From: UBA11986 sp963734955
Lineage (GTDB): Bacteria > Bacteroidota > Ignavibacteria > UBA10030 > UBA6906
Assembly (NCBI GenBank): GCA_963734955.1
Contig: CAVTJO010000006.1
Span: forward strand, 372,001-436,000
Reading direction: 5' to 3'
DNA: 64,000 nt
Shown: positions 53,366 to 62,274 of the stretch, in pieces
How the letters are laid out: each line of letters begins with the position of its first letter
How positions within the stretch are numbered: position 1 is the first letter of the stretch
Notes under the pieces: model-generated
Told to the model about the DNA's origin: nothing
The model's database searches: none
What the model saw: the letters and a program-made list of their open reading frames with translations, nothing else
Position numbers and translations under genes: made by a program

Positions 53366-54811
53366 ATGAACACTGAGACCAACAACATAGAAGAACTTGC
53401 AAACCGCGAATACAAGTACGGCTTCGTTACAGATATTGAAAGCGACGCTGCGCCACGCGGCTTGAATGAGGACATCATCAGGTATATCTCGAAAAAGAAA
53501 GATGAGCCCAATTGGCTGACCGACTGGCGCCTAAAGGCGTATCGCCACTGGCAGTCAATGGTAGAGCCAACGTGGCCAAACGTGCACTATCCGAAAATTG
53601 ACTATCAGGATATGATTTACTACTCCGCGCCGAAGCAGTCAAATCGCCCCAGGAGTCTGAACGAGGTCGATCCTGAGCTCCGAAAGACTTACGAAAAGCT
53701 GGGCATCTCGCTCGCTGAACAGGAGCGACTGTCGGGCGTGGCCGTTGATGCCGTCTTCGATAGTGTGTCCGTGGCAACAACATTCAAGGAGAAACTTGGG
53801 GAGCTCGGCATCATCTTCTGTTCCTTCTCCGAGGCAGTGAGGGAACATCCGGAACTTGTGAAGAAGTACCTCGGTTCAGTTGTTCCGTCAAGTGATAATT
53901 TCTTTGCAGCGCTTAACTCAGCTGTCTTCAGCGATGGCTCGTTCTGCTACATTCCCAAAGGTGTACGTTGCCCCATGGAGTTATCGACGTACTTTCGTAT
54001 TAACGCGGCAGAGACAGGCCAGTTTGAGAGAACCCTTATCGTTGCTGAAGAAGGTGCGTATGTCAGCTACCTCGAAGGCTGCACCGCCCCGATGCGCGAT
54101 ACGAATCAACTTCATGCCGCAGTTGTTGAACTGATAGCCCTGGACAATGCGCAAATCAAGTACTCAACGGTCCAAAACTGGTATCCGGGTGACAAGGAAG
54201 GGAAGGGTGGAATCTACAACTTCGTCACCAAGAGGGGCAAATGTGCCGGCGTGAATTCAAAGATCTCATGGACACAGGTGGAGACGGGTTCAGCGATCAC
54301 CTGGAAATATCCGGGCTGCATCCTTCAGGGCGACAATTCTGTTGGAGAATTCTATTCCGTGGCCGTAGTGAACAACTTCCAGCAAGCCGACACCGGCACA
54401 AAGATGATTCACATCGGGAAGCATACGCGCAGCACGGTTGTCTCGAAAGGAATTTCCGCAGGTCGGGGGAACAACTCATATCGCGGACTTGTCGATATCA
54501 AAAAGAACGCAGTCAATGCCAGGAACTTCTCGCAGTGCGATTCACTGCTTCTCGGTGACAAGTGTGGGGCTCATACGTTCCCGTACATTGAGGTAAAGAA
54601 CTCAACATCGAAGGTTGAGCACGAAGCCTCAACATCGAAAATTGGTGAAGATCAGATTTTCTATTGCAAGCAACGCGGTCTCTCGACTGAGGATGCAGTG
54701 AATATGATCGTGAACGGATTCTGCAAGGAGGTATTTCGGGAGTTGCCGATGGAGTTCGCTGTTGAAGCGCAAAAACTCCTCGGTGTCAGCCTCGAAGGCA
54801 GCGTTGGATAG
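53366..54811 (+). CDS. sufB: Fe-S cluster assembly scaffold SufB
   Basis: A 481-residue SufB. It begins with the usual acidic helical segment and contains EPTWPNVHYPKIDYQDM, GVRCPMELSTYFRIN, ISAGRGNNSYRG and the C-terminal KVEHEASTSKIGEDQIFYCKQRG typical of SufB. It forms the SufBC2D scaffold with the next two gene products. ATG 53366 follows a 50-base gap from the preceding gene. The C-terminal codons overlap the extended frame of sufC but the true sufC start is 54843, 31 bases after the stop. Confidence 0.95.
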   Translation: MNTETNNIEELANREYKYGFVTDIESDAAPRGLNEDIIRYISKKKDEPNWLTDWRLKAYRHWQSMVEPTWPNVHYPKIDYQDMIYYSAPKQSNRPRSLNEVDPELRKTYEKLGISLAEQERLSGVAVDAVFDSVSVATTFKEKLGELGIIFCSFSEAVREHPELVKKYLGSVVPSSDNFFAALNSAVFSDGSFCYIPKGVRCPMELSTYFRINAAETGQFERTLIVAEEGAYVSYLEGCTAPMRDTNQLHAAVVELIALDNAQIKYSTVQNWYPGDKEGKGGIYNFVTKRGKCAGVNSKISWTQVETGSAITWKYPGCILQGDNSVGEFYSVAVVNNFQQADTGTKMIHIGKHTRSTVVSKGISAGRGNNSYRGLVDIKKNAVNARNFSQCDSLLLGDKCGAHTFPYIEVKNSTSKVEHEASTSKIGEDQIFYCKQRGLSTEDAVNMIVNGFCKEVFRELPMEFAVEAQKLLGVSLEGSVG

Positions 54812-54842
54812 TGGTCAACTGAAAACAACAAGGACGAAGAGA

Positions 54843-55616
54843 ATGCTTGAAATAAAGAACCTTCACGCGAGCGTCGGAGGAAATGAAATCCTGAGGGGGA
54901 TAAACCTCAGGGTCAATGCCGGTGAAGTGCACGCCATTATGGGCCCGAATGGATCGGGGAAGAGCACACTCGCCCAGGTTCTCGCTGGACGCGAGTCATA
55001 TGTTGTAACTGAAGGCAAAGTGCTGTACGAGGGAAAGGATCTTCTTGACATGGCTCCGGAAGACAGAGCCTGCGAAGGATTGTTCCTTGCGTTCCAGTAT
55101 CCGGTCGAAATTCCGGGCGTGACGAACAACTATTTTCTGAAAGCCGCGCTCAACTCGATCAGGAAATACCGGGGGGTGGAGCCCCTCGACGCGATGGAGT
55201 TTTTGAAACTGGTAAAAGACAAGTTGAACATCATCGAAATGGATCAGAGCCTCTTGAATCGCCCCGTGAACGAGGGTTTTTCGGGAGGTGAAAAGAAACG
55301 GAACGAGATCTTTCAGATGGCGGTGCTTGAGCCGAGGCTGGCGATACTGGACGAAACCGACTCGGGGCTGGACATTGACGCCTTGAGAATCGTTGCCGAC
55401 GGAGTGAACAAGCTCCGCAGAAAGGACAACGCAACAATCGTCGTAACACACTACCAGCGACTGCTGAATTACATCATCCCCGATGTTGTGCACGTCCTGG
55501 TCGACGGACGTATAGCGAAATCAGGAGGCAAGGAGCTGGCATTCGAGCTTGAGGAAAAAGGCTACGACTGGCTGCGCGAAGATGTTGAGCCAACAGTCCA
55601 GGTTCAGGAGAGATGA
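54843..55616 (+). CDS. sufC: Fe-S assembly ATPase SufC
   Basis: A 257-residue ABC-type ATPase that drives conformational change in SufBCD. Walker A GPNGSGKST, Q-loop FQYPVEIPGV, signature FSGGEKKRNEI, Walker B LAILDETDSGLD, and the switch His in VVTHYQRLL are all present. The start at 54843 gives MLEIKNLHASVGG, the normal N terminus; the longer frame to 54762 runs through the end of sufB and is not used. Confidence 0.96.
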   Translation: MLEIKNLHASVGGNEILRGINLRVNAGEVHAIMGPNGSGKSTLAQVLAGRESYVVTEGKVLYEGKDLLDMAPEDRACEGLFLAFQYPVEIPGVTNNYFLKAALNSIRKYRGVEPLDAMEFLKLVKDKLNIIEMDQSLLNRPVNEGFSGGEKKRNEIFQMAVLEPRLAILDETDSGLDIDALRIVADGVNKLRRKDNATIVVTHYQRLLNYIIPDVVHVLVDGRIAKSGGKELAFELEEKGYDWLREDVEPTVQVQER

Positions 55617-55620
55617 GTGC

Positions 55621-56967
55621 ATGCCACAAACGCCAGACAAAAATGTTGAGTGGTACCTGACGCGGTTCGAGGCGTTCGAACGAGGGTTGAACGGAGAATC
55701 GAAAACGCCAATCCATATCATGCGGCGGGCTGCGATGGCCCGGTTTGCAGAGCTTGGCTTTCCTCCGCCCAAACATGAAGAGTGGCGTTTCACGAATATC
55801 GTTCCAATTACAAAGACTCCGTTCGCACCTGCAGCACCTCCTGTGTCTGGTGAGATCAAATACCAGGCAATTGCACCCTTTACGTTCCAGAATCTCCAGT
55901 GTAGTCGCCTCGTCTTTGTGAATGGTCATTTTGTCGATGAGCTTTCGTCGACTGGAAATCTGCCGAAAGGTGTGAGGGCGGCAAGTCTTGCAGCTAGTAT
56001 GAAGTTGGATGGTGACCTATTGTACTCGCATCTCGGCAAATACGTCACAGGAGGAGAAAACGCATTCACCGCTCTCAACACCGCCTTCATGCGCGATGGG
56101 GCGTTCCTTTATATCCCCGATAACGTTGTCGCTGAGGAGCCAATTCATCTTTTGTTTGTTTCGTCAGCAACGGACTCATCATTCATCACCACACCTAGGA
56201 ATCTGATCATTACAGGGAGGAACAGTCAGGTCTCGATTGTGGAAAGCTACGTCAGCTTGACCGATGTTCGATACCTCACCAACTCTGTAACGGAAATGGT
56301 GGTGGGTGATGGATCTGTTGTCGAGCACGATAAGCTTCAGGATGAAAGTCTGAACGGCTTTCATATCGGGACGACACATATTCAGCAGAGCGGGAAAAGC
56401 AGTGTCATATCAAACTCGATATCGCTGGGCGGATCGATTGTGAGGAACAATGTCACGTCGGTGCTTGCCGCCGAAGGCATCGAATGCACCCTCAACGGCC
56501 TTTCATTGGCCACGGGCCAACAGCTGATGGATAATCACACTGTCATCGATCATGCAATGCCGAATTGCGTGAGCCATGAATTGTACAAGTCCGTGCTTGC
56601 CGGAAAGTCACGGGGCGTGTTCAACGGCAAGATCTTCGTTCGCAAGGATGCGCAAAAGACGGATGCAAAGCAGACCAACAAGACGCTTCTCCTTTCAGAC
56701 GACGCAACAATGGACACGAAGCCGCAACTCGAGATATTTGCAGACGACGTGAAATGCACTCACGGTGCAACGGTCGGGCAACTGGATGAGGAGCAGGTGT
56801 TCTACCTGCGCTCCCGCGGTATGTCGCTTGAGACAGCGCGGGACATTTTGACATTCGCCTTCGCCAGTGACGTCGTGAGCCGGATTCACATAGAACCCCT
56901 GCGCGACGAGTTGGATGCGGTCATTCAAAACAGGTTGCGGAAAGGACGTGAACAGGTGGAGGCATGA
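55621..56967 (+). CDS. sufD: Fe-S assembly protein SufD
   Basis: A 448-residue SufD, the partner of SufB in the scaffold. The N-terminal helical part (HEEWRFTNI) is followed by the right-handed beta-helix core, with SIVESYVSL, MDNHTVIDHAMPNCVSHELYK and DAKQTNKTLLLSD. At the end LDEEQVFYLRSRGMS parallels the SufB C terminus, as expected of paralogues. It starts four bases after sufC and overlaps sufS by four bases. Confidence 0.93.
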   Translation: MPQTPDKNVEWYLTRFEAFERGLNGESKTPIHIMRRAAMARFAELGFPPPKHEEWRFTNIVPITKTPFAPAAPPVSGEIKYQAIAPFTFQNLQCSRLVFVNGHFVDELSSTGNLPKGVRAASLAASMKLDGDLLYSHLGKYVTGGENAFTALNTAFMRDGAFLYIPDNVVAEEPIHLLFVSSATDSSFITTPRNLIITGRNSQVSIVESYVSLTDVRYLTNSVTEMVVGDGSVVEHDKLQDESLNGFHIGTTHIQQSGKSSVISNSISLGGSIVRNNVTSVLAAEGIECTLNGLSLATGQQLMDNHTVIDHAMPNCVSHELYKSVLAGKSRGVFNGKIFVRKDAQKTDAKQTNKTLLLSDDATMDTKPQLEIFADDVKCTHGATVGQLDEEQVFYLRSRGMSLETARDILTFAFASDVVSRIHIEPLRDELDAVIQNRLRKGREQVEA

Positions 56968-58229
56968 TGAATGCCAGTCTCGAAATACCGGTCGCGATGA
57001 CGGATGACAAGCCGGTGAGCATTGCCGGTTGCCGTCACCAGTTCCCGCTGCTGCACGAGCGGGTGAACGGGAAGCAACTTGTTTACCTTGACAACGCGGC
57101 AACGAGCCAAAAGCCGCAGATCGTCATCGACACGATGATGCGGTACTATCAATCTGAAAATTCGAATATTCACCGCGGCGTGCATTACCTCAGTGAGAAG
57201 GCCACCCAGTCATACGAAAGAGCCCGCGACAAGGTGAGAGAGTTTCTCAACGCGCCGCACCGAGAGGAGATCATCCTCGTCCGGAACACGACCGAAGGCA
57301 TCAACCTTGTCGCCTACGCGTATGGCCGTCAGAAGGTGCAGGAAGGGGATGAAGTGCTCATCTCTGCGATGGAGCATCACTCCAACATTGTTCCGTGGCA
57401 GATTCTGTGTGAAGAGAAGCGCGCATCGCTCAGGGTTATCCCGATGAACGACAATGGCGAATTGTTGCTTGATGAATACGAACACTTGCTGACGCCGCGA
57501 ACAAGGATTGTCGCACTTGCACACGTTTCAAATGCTCTCGGTACAATCAATCCGGTGAAGCAGATGATCGCCGAGGCGCACAAACAGGGAATCCCCGTTC
57601 TCCTCGATGGCGCGCAAGCGGTACCTCACATGAAGGTTGATGTCCAGGATCTTGAATGTGACTTCTACACATTTTCATCCCACAAAATGTTTGGTCCGAC
57701 CGGCGTCGGGGTGTTGTTCGGAAGGAAGAGGTTGTTGAACGCAATGCCGCCATACCAGAGCGGCGGTGACATGATCAAGTCGGTGTCGTTTGAGAAAACG
57801 ATTTATAATGACCTGCCGTACAAGTTCGAGGCTGGGACGCCGAATATCGCCGGTGGATTCGGGCTGGGTGCTGCCATTGACTACGTCCAGAAGCTCGATC
57901 TCAAAGCGATCGGCGAGTATGAACGGCAACTTCTTTCCTATGCGACCGAAAGGCTTTCGGCGATTCCGGGCGTACGCATCATTGGGACTGCAAAGGACAA
58001 GGCCGCGGTGGTCTCATTTGTTATGGATGGAATTCATCCCCACGACATCGGGACGATACTTGATGCCGAGGGGATTGCAATCCGTACCGGACACCATTGC
58101 GCGCAACCCGTCATGCAGCGTTTTGGAATCCCGGCCACGGCGCGAGCGTCGTTTGCCTTCTACAATACCAATGATGAAATCGACATGCTCGTCAAGGGGA
58201 TCTACAAGGTGAAGGAGATTCTCGGATGA
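56964..58229 (+). CDS. sufS: Cysteine desulfurase SufS (class II, selenocysteine-lyase type)
   Basis: A 421-residue PLP enzyme supplying sulfur to SufU/SufB. The PLP Lys is in FSSHKMFGPTG and the catalytic Cys in RTGHHCAQP. NAATSQKP and SNIHRGVHYLSEKAT are typical of the SufS subclass. ATG 56964 or 56967 (ATGATG) may start translation; the overlap with sufD implies coupling. The next gene, sufU, overlaps its end, fitting the SufS-SufU sulfur-transfer pair of Firmicutes and related bacteria. Confidence 0.94.
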   Translation: MMNASLEIPVAMTDDKPVSIAGCRHQFPLLHERVNGKQLVYLDNAATSQKPQIVIDTMMRYYQSENSNIHRGVHYLSEKATQSYERARDKVREFLNAPHREEIILVRNTTEGINLVAYAYGRQKVQEGDEVLISAMEHHSNIVPWQILCEEKRASLRVIPMNDNGELLLDEYEHLLTPRTRIVALAHVSNALGTINPVKQMIAEAHKQGIPVLLDGAQAVPHMKVDVQDLECDFYTFSSHKMFGPTGVGVLFGRKRLLNAMPPYQSGGDMIKSVSFEKTIYNDLPYKFEAGTPNIAGGFGLGAAIDYVQKLDLKAIGEYERQLLSYATERLSAIPGVRIIGTAKDKAAVVSFVMDGIHPHDIGTILDAEGIAIRTGHHCAQPVMQRFGIPATARASFAFYNTNDEIDMLVKGIYKVKEILG

Positions 58230-58690
58230 TGTCAGCCTTGCGCGAATTATACCAGGAAACGATCCTTGACCACAACAAAAACCCCCGCAACTTTCGCAGA
58301 ATGGGTGATGCCACCCGCAAAGTGGAAGGCTACAATCCTCTCTGCGGCGATCACTACACAATTTACGTCAAGCTTGACAACGACAGGATTGCAGATGTCG
58401 CGTTTGATGGAGCGGGGTGTGCAATCTCGAAGGCCTCTGCCTCGGTTATGACATCCATGCTGCGGGGAATGACGAAGATGGAGGCCGAGCGGTTGTTCCA
58501 GGATTTTCATAGACTTGTAACGGGAGGTCTCGATCCGGCCGAGCATCTTGATCACCTTGGCAAGCTTGCCGCGTTTGCAGGTGTCAGTGAGTTCCCTGCC
58601 CGCGTGAAATGCGCAAGCCTTCCCTGGCATACACTACACACCGCGCTTGAGTCGAAGAACGGCGAACGAACACCAGTGACGACGGAGTGA
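58226..58690 (+). CDS. sufU: SufU-type zinc-dependent sulfurtransferase
   Basis: A 154-residue IscU/SufU-like protein. Three conserved Cys are in NPLCGDH, GAGCAIS and RVKCASLPW. The insertion of about 20 residues between the second and third Cys (in place of a short IscU loop) and the location next to sufS indicate SufU, which takes sulfur from SufS rather than serving as a primary scaffold. It overlaps sufS by four bases and is followed 5 bases after its stop by sufT. Confidence 0.9.
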   Translation: MMSALRELYQETILDHNKNPRNFRRMGDATRKVEGYNPLCGDHYTIYVKLDNDRIADVAFDGAGCAISKASASVMTSMLRGMTKMEAERLFQDFHRLVTGGLDPAEHLDHLGKLAAFAGVSEFPARVKCASLPWHTLHTALESKNGERTPVTTE

Positions 58691-58694
58691 TGAG

Positions 58695-59069
58695 ATGGAC
58701 AACTCCACAAGACAGAACCAGCCAACCCCGAACATCGAAACCACACGGATCCTCAGCACCGTGGAACAGAACATCATCCAGAGCCAGGTCGTCGAGGCCA
58801 TCCGCACATGCTACGACCCCGAGATCCCGGTGAATATCTATGAGATGGGACTGGTCTACGATGTAAGGGTTGCTGCCGATGGTGGTGTTTTGGTGGTAAT
58901 GACGCTCACCTCTCCGAGTTGCCCCGCGGCGCAATCTCTTCCTCAAGAAGTCGAGACGAAGGTGAAAGGCGTTTCAGGCGTGACCGCAGTTGTTGTGAAA
59001 GTTGTGTGGGACCCATCCTGGAATCCGAGCATGATGTCCGAGGCTGCCAAGCTGGAACTTGGAATGTAG
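58695..59069 (+). CDS. sufT: SufT / MIP18 (DUF59) family Fe-S maturation protein
   Basis: A 124-residue protein. The motif CYDPEIPVNIYEMGLVYDV and the C-terminal SPSCPAAQSLP are those of the DUF59/MIP18 family, whose bacterial members (SufT) help deliver or mature Fe-S clusters. The first 35 residues are a polar, probably flexible extension. It is in the operon 5 bases after sufU and is followed by the A-type carrier gene. Confidence 0.9.
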   Translation: MDNSTRQNQPTPNIETTRILSTVEQNIIQSQVVEAIRTCYDPEIPVNIYEMGLVYDVRVAADGGVLVVMTLTSPSCPAAQSLPQEVETKVKGVSGVTAVVVKVVWDPSWNPSMMSEAAKLELGM

Positions 59070-59106
59070 GAATTTGTTCTTGAATGTAAACACATAAGGA
59101 GTAGTC

Positions 59107-59475
59107 ATGGCTGAAACGACGGTGCTTGACAAACCCGCAATGAATGAAGAAATCAGTCTGACCGAAAAAGCTGCCAGGCAGGTCACGAAAGTGAAGTCGG
59201 AGAATAACATCCCTGAATCTCACGGACTTCGCCTCGGTGTGAAGGGAGGGGGATGTTCCGGTCTGACGTATGTTCTTGGCTTTGATGAGAAGGCCAAAGA
59301 GAGCGACAAAGTGATGAACATCCACGGAGTGACCGTGTTTGTCGACCCGAAGAGTCTTTTCTATCTGGCGGGGACAGTTCTCGACTTCAGCGACGGCCTG
59401 AACGGGAAAGGCTTCGTGTTCAACAACCCGCAGGCTGCAAAAACATGCGGATGCGGTAGTTCATTCGGTGTATGA
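59107..59475 (+). CDS. A-type Fe-S cluster carrier (SufA/IscA/ErpA)
   Basis: A 122-residue HesB/IscA-family protein. The three Cys ligands are in GGGCSGLTY and the C-terminal CGCGSSFGV. It accepts a cluster from the scaffold and hands it to target proteins. Family members cannot be separated into SufA, IscA or ErpA by this sequence. It is the last gene of the SUF operon and has its own AAGGAG ribosome-binding site. About 185 bases of noncoding sequence follow. Confidence 0.9.
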   Translation: MAETTVLDKPAMNEEISLTEKAARQVTKVKSENNIPESHGLRLGVKGGGCSGLTYVLGFDEKAKESDKVMNIHGVTVFVDPKSLFYLAGTVLDFSDGLNGKGFVFNNPQAAKTCGCGSSFGV

Positions 59476-59660
59476 AACCGGATTCTTTTGATGTATGTAG
59501 GACGATGATTGAACGTCATGGCGGCACTCTGGTGGGACGGTCATCAGGTGGGGCTCATCCGGTGGGTTTGAAGATCCTTCACCAAAGATTCATCTCTGTT
59601 TGATCTGCAATAGTTCAATGTGCTGCTTGTTGTCACCATCTATCACTTCCCGGAGGATTC

Positions 59661-60470
59661 ATGGAGGTTACTGATCTTCTCAGTGTGCTTTTTCGTTGGA
59701 TTCATATCGTAGCCGGAGTGATGTGGGTTGGGTTCGCGTTCTGGGTCGTGTTCATTCAAATGCCGTCCGCTATGGCATTGGACATTCCAACCCAGACAAA
59801 AGTCAATCTGGCGATCCTCCCAAGGGCAATGTACTTCTTCCGATGGTCATCCATCTACACATGGGTCGCCGGCATTCTCCTCCTGGGGTTGGTGTTTTAT
59901 CACGGGGGAATAGTCTTCGAGAATCCGAGTGAGCAGGGATGGAGTGCCGCGAGTGTTTTGTCATTGATTCTTGTGTTTGGGATGTACGGCATGTACAGCC
60001 CTCTCGCTAAAAGTGGTCTGGCCAAAAATTCCATCGCATTTGGCGTGGTCTCGCTCGTTATTATCGCTGTCATGATCTACCTGATGCGGGATGTTGCCGG
60101 GTTCTCCTATCGGGCCTACAATATTCATTTGGGTGCAATGTTCGGTACCATCATGCTCGCAAACGGGATGAGATCCATTCCCGCCCAGCGAAAGATGCTT
60201 GCCGCGATGAAGGAGGGGAAACCACCCGATCAAGGTGAGATTCAACTTTTCGGAAGGATGGCGAAACATAATGTCTATCTGTCGGTTCCGCTCATCTATA
60301 CAATGATTAATGCCCACACAGTTGTTCCGGGTGCAGATAGCATTGCATATCTGTTTGGTGCAACAGTGTTGGGCTGGCTTCTTGTGCATTCATCTTTAAT
60401 CGGGCCCGAAGTATCAAGATCATCCGAGAGATCTGGTATTCCTCAGGTATCAGTCGAACGAGATACGTGA
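59661..60470 (+). CDS. PuuD-like (urate hydroxylase N-terminal domain-like) membrane protein
   Basis: A 269-residue integral membrane protein with about seven hydrophobic helices. The N-terminal segment FRWIHIVAGVMWVGF resembles the heme-type His-containing first helix of the PuuD/urate oxidase N-terminal family (PF06181). NIHLGAMFGTIMLANG and AKHNVYLSVPLIYTMI also carry conserved His candidates. It lacks the C-terminal cytochrome c domain of true PuuD, so a urate role is not supported. GGAGG precedes ATG 59661. No other purine-degradation gene is near. Confidence 0.6.
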   Translation: MEVTDLLSVLFRWIHIVAGVMWVGFAFWVVFIQMPSAMALDIPTQTKVNLAILPRAMYFFRWSSIYTWVAGILLLGLVFYHGGIVFENPSEQGWSAASVLSLILVFGMYGMYSPLAKSGLAKNSIAFGVVSLVIIAVMIYLMRDVAGFSYRAYNIHLGAMFGTIMLANGMRSIPAQRKMLAAMKEGKPPDQGEIQLFGRMAKHNVYLSVPLIYTMINAHTVVPGADSIAYLFGATVLGWLLVHSSLIGPEVSRSSERSGIPQVSVERDT

Positions 60471-60590
60471 AGCGACGATCATTCGTCAGGACCACGGCAG
60501 CAGCAAGTGTGACCGCGATCGTTGCACGGATGGTCCATGGAAATGAGTTCATTGGTCAATTCACTAACTTCAACAGAAGGAGGTAACACA

Positions 60591-61214
60591 ATGTACGAGT
60601 GGAAATTCAATCCCCGTCCGTATAGCGATGATGAAGCAAAGAAGGTCCTTGCTCCGGTCATCGATGCGGAAACAACCGACTGGCACTACAACACCCACCA
60701 CAAGGGTTACGTGACTGCCCTGAACACCATCGAAAAAGGACTGGAAGCCGCCGACCGCGCAGGTGCAAACGGCAACTACAGCCCGATTGGCGAGTTGAAG
60801 AGGCGAACCACGTGGAACCACGCGGGGGCACTTCTCCATGATGTGTACTGGGAGGTGATGGGTGGAGACGGCAATGCCTCGAAGGGCGCTGAGGTGAAGG
60901 CTGCAATTGAGAAGGAATTTGGTTCCATTGATACATGGAAAGCAGATTTTAAGGCTGCTGCGGTTTCCGCCAAGCTGAGCGGTTGGGGTGTCCTTGTGTA
61001 TGACATGCTCTACTCAAAACGCCTTCTCAACGTGCTCGTGGACGAGCACCACTACGGTGCCATCTGGGGTGGTATCCCGTTGATTGCGTGCGATGTCTTT
61101 GAACATGCGTACTATCATAAGGACGGTCCCAAGCGTGCAGTCTACATTGACAACTTCCTCGGGAATTTGCACTGGGGGAGAATCAACGATCGCTACAAGA
61201 AATACGCGAAATAA
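60591..61214 (+). CDS. sodB: Superoxide dismutase, Fe/Mn type
   Basis: A 207-residue cytosolic enzyme converting superoxide to oxygen and peroxide. Metal ligands are in WHYNTHHKGY, WNHAGALLHD, and CDVFEHAYY (Asp and His). The last has Phe where Trp is usual. Fe or Mn specificity cannot be set from this. AGAAGGAGGT, a near-perfect ribosome-binding site, lies eight bases before ATG 60591, implying high expression. Its place after the SUF and PuuD-like genes fits oxidative protection of Fe-S metabolism. Confidence 0.93.
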   Translation: MYEWKFNPRPYSDDEAKKVLAPVIDAETTDWHYNTHHKGYVTALNTIEKGLEAADRAGANGNYSPIGELKRRTTWNHAGALLHDVYWEVMGGDGNASKGAEVKAAIEKEFGSIDTWKADFKAAAVSAKLSGWGVLVYDMLYSKRLLNVLVDEHHYGAIWGGIPLIACDVFEHAYYHKDGPKRAVYIDNFLGNLHWGRINDRYKKYAK

Positions 61215-61231
61215 TCAGCGCGGGCAAGACC

Positions 61232-61438
61232 ATGCACAGATGGACGTGGCGTGACGTCGACGACATCGCTCTCGATCTGGTCGAGCGTTACCCGACGCTT
61301 GATCCTCTTACGGTGAAACTGCCGGAGTTGAAGCAGATGGTCACGGAGCTTCCGACCTTTGCCGACAATCCGGAAGCCGCGAGCGACAAGATCCTCGAGG
61401 CAATTCAAGCTGCCTGGTATGACGAGTTTGAGGATTGA
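61232..61438 (+). CDS. iscX: IscX (YfhJ) Fe-S assembly accessory protein
   Basis: A 68-residue acidic protein with the IscX pattern WRDVDDIALDLVERYP and ILEAIQAAWYDEFED at the C terminus. In E. coli IscX binds the desulfurase IscS and iron and modulates cluster formation. Here it lies outside the SUF operon, after sodB and just before a LON-domain gene (5 bases), with no hscBA or fdx genes nearby. Its partner is probably the iscS-like product at 51363 (inference). Confidence 0.88.
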   Translation: MHRWTWRDVDDIALDLVERYPTLDPLTVKLPELKQMVTELPTFADNPEAASDKILEAIQAAWYDEFED

Positions 61439-61443
61439 GAGCG

Positions 61444-62077
61444 ATGGCTGAAGAGATGTTGCCGCTGTTTCCCCTGAACGTTGTGTTGTTCCCGGGTTCT
61501 GCGCTTCCACTCCATATCTTCGAGGATCGGTACAAGATCCTGGTTCGCGAGTGTTCGGAGAAGCGGGGAATGGAGTTCGGGATCAACCGTGTCGAGGGGG
61601 AACGGCTTTCCTCTATTGGCTGCACGGCAGTGGTGAGGGAGGTTGTCAAACGATATGAGGATGGCCGGTTTGACATCATTGCAGATGGAATGAGACGGTA
61701 CCAGCTCCAAGGTCTGGATCAGGGTAAGACGCCATACTACGTCGGACGGGTGACGTTCCTGGAAGACGAAAAGGATGAGGTCGACGCGGCACTGTTGAAT
61801 GAAACCACCGACCTCTACAACCGTCTCGTAACGTCAGTGTATGAAGATCGACTGCCGCGTATTTCCGCGGCACTAGCCTCACGCCCCATGTCCGTTTGTC
61901 ATGGCTCAAAAAATAGGAATGACCCCTCGTGAGCGCCAGAACCTTCTCGAAATGAGGTCGGAGAATGAGAGGCTTCGCAGTGTCCACAGCTACCTGGCAG
62001 GTGTAGTTCCAAAACTGAAACACGTGCAGGAGGTTCAACGCATAATCAACAACGATGGCTACATTATCAATTCATGA
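61444..62077 (+). CDS. LON substrate-binding domain protein, frame interrupted near 61894
   Basis: A small protein with the N-terminal domain of Lon (LPLFPLNVVLFPGSALPLHIFEDRYK) and no ATPase or protease domain. The first frame (61444-61932) is intact to ALASRPMS, then the family's usual continuation FVMAQKIGMTPRERQNLLEMRSENERL appears one base out of frame and runs to TGA 62075-62077. Removing one base near 61894 (TCCGTTT) gives a protein of about 210 residues, normal for the stand-alone family. Function unknown, possibly protein quality control. It starts after iscX with a short gap. Confidence 0.82.
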
Positions 62078-62092
62078 ACACTGGAGATGACA

Positions 62093-62188
62093 ATGAACAA
62101 GAAGAAGCAGGCTGTTCGGAGAAAACATAAGAAGGCTGTCGAGCGCGCGAAAGCAAAACGCAGGGCTCAGATGGCGTCGAAAAAGTGA
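62093..62188 (+). CDS. Very small basic protein, 31 residues
   Basis: ATG 62093 to TGA 62186-62188 encodes MNKKKQAVRRKHKKAVERAK and eleven more residues; 17 of 31 residues are Lys, Arg or His. A GGAG ribosome-binding site lies six bases before the start and a strong terminator 12 bases after the stop, so it looks like a real cotranscribed gene. The composition is like that of small ribosomal or RNA-binding proteins, but no family is assigned. Confidence 0.6.
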   Translation: MNKKKQAVRRKHKKAVERAKAKRRAQMASKK

Positions 62189-62199
62189 CTGCCCAAGGG

Positions 62200-62230
62200 A
62201 AAGGTGATCGGATGATCACCTTTTCTTGTT
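62200..62230 (+). terminator. Intrinsic terminator after the small basic ORF
   Basis: AAAGGTGATC (62200-62209) pairs with GATCACCTTT (62214-62223) around the loop GGAT, a perfect ten-pair stem, and is followed by TTTTCTTGTTT. It ends the sodB/iscX/LON unit. Confidence 0.9.
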
Positions 62231-62236
62231 TAAAGG

Positions 62237-62265
62237 TTGCGCACTCAACTATCATTCTCTATATT
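62237..62265 (+). promoter_or_regulatory. Promoter of folP-cdaA
   Basis: TTGCGC at 62237-62242, 17 bases, TATATT at 62260-62265. The expected transcription start is near 62272, only a few bases from ATG 62275, so the message could be leaderless or start at ATG 62281. Confidence 0.7.
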
Positions 62266-62274
62266 TGAACCACC

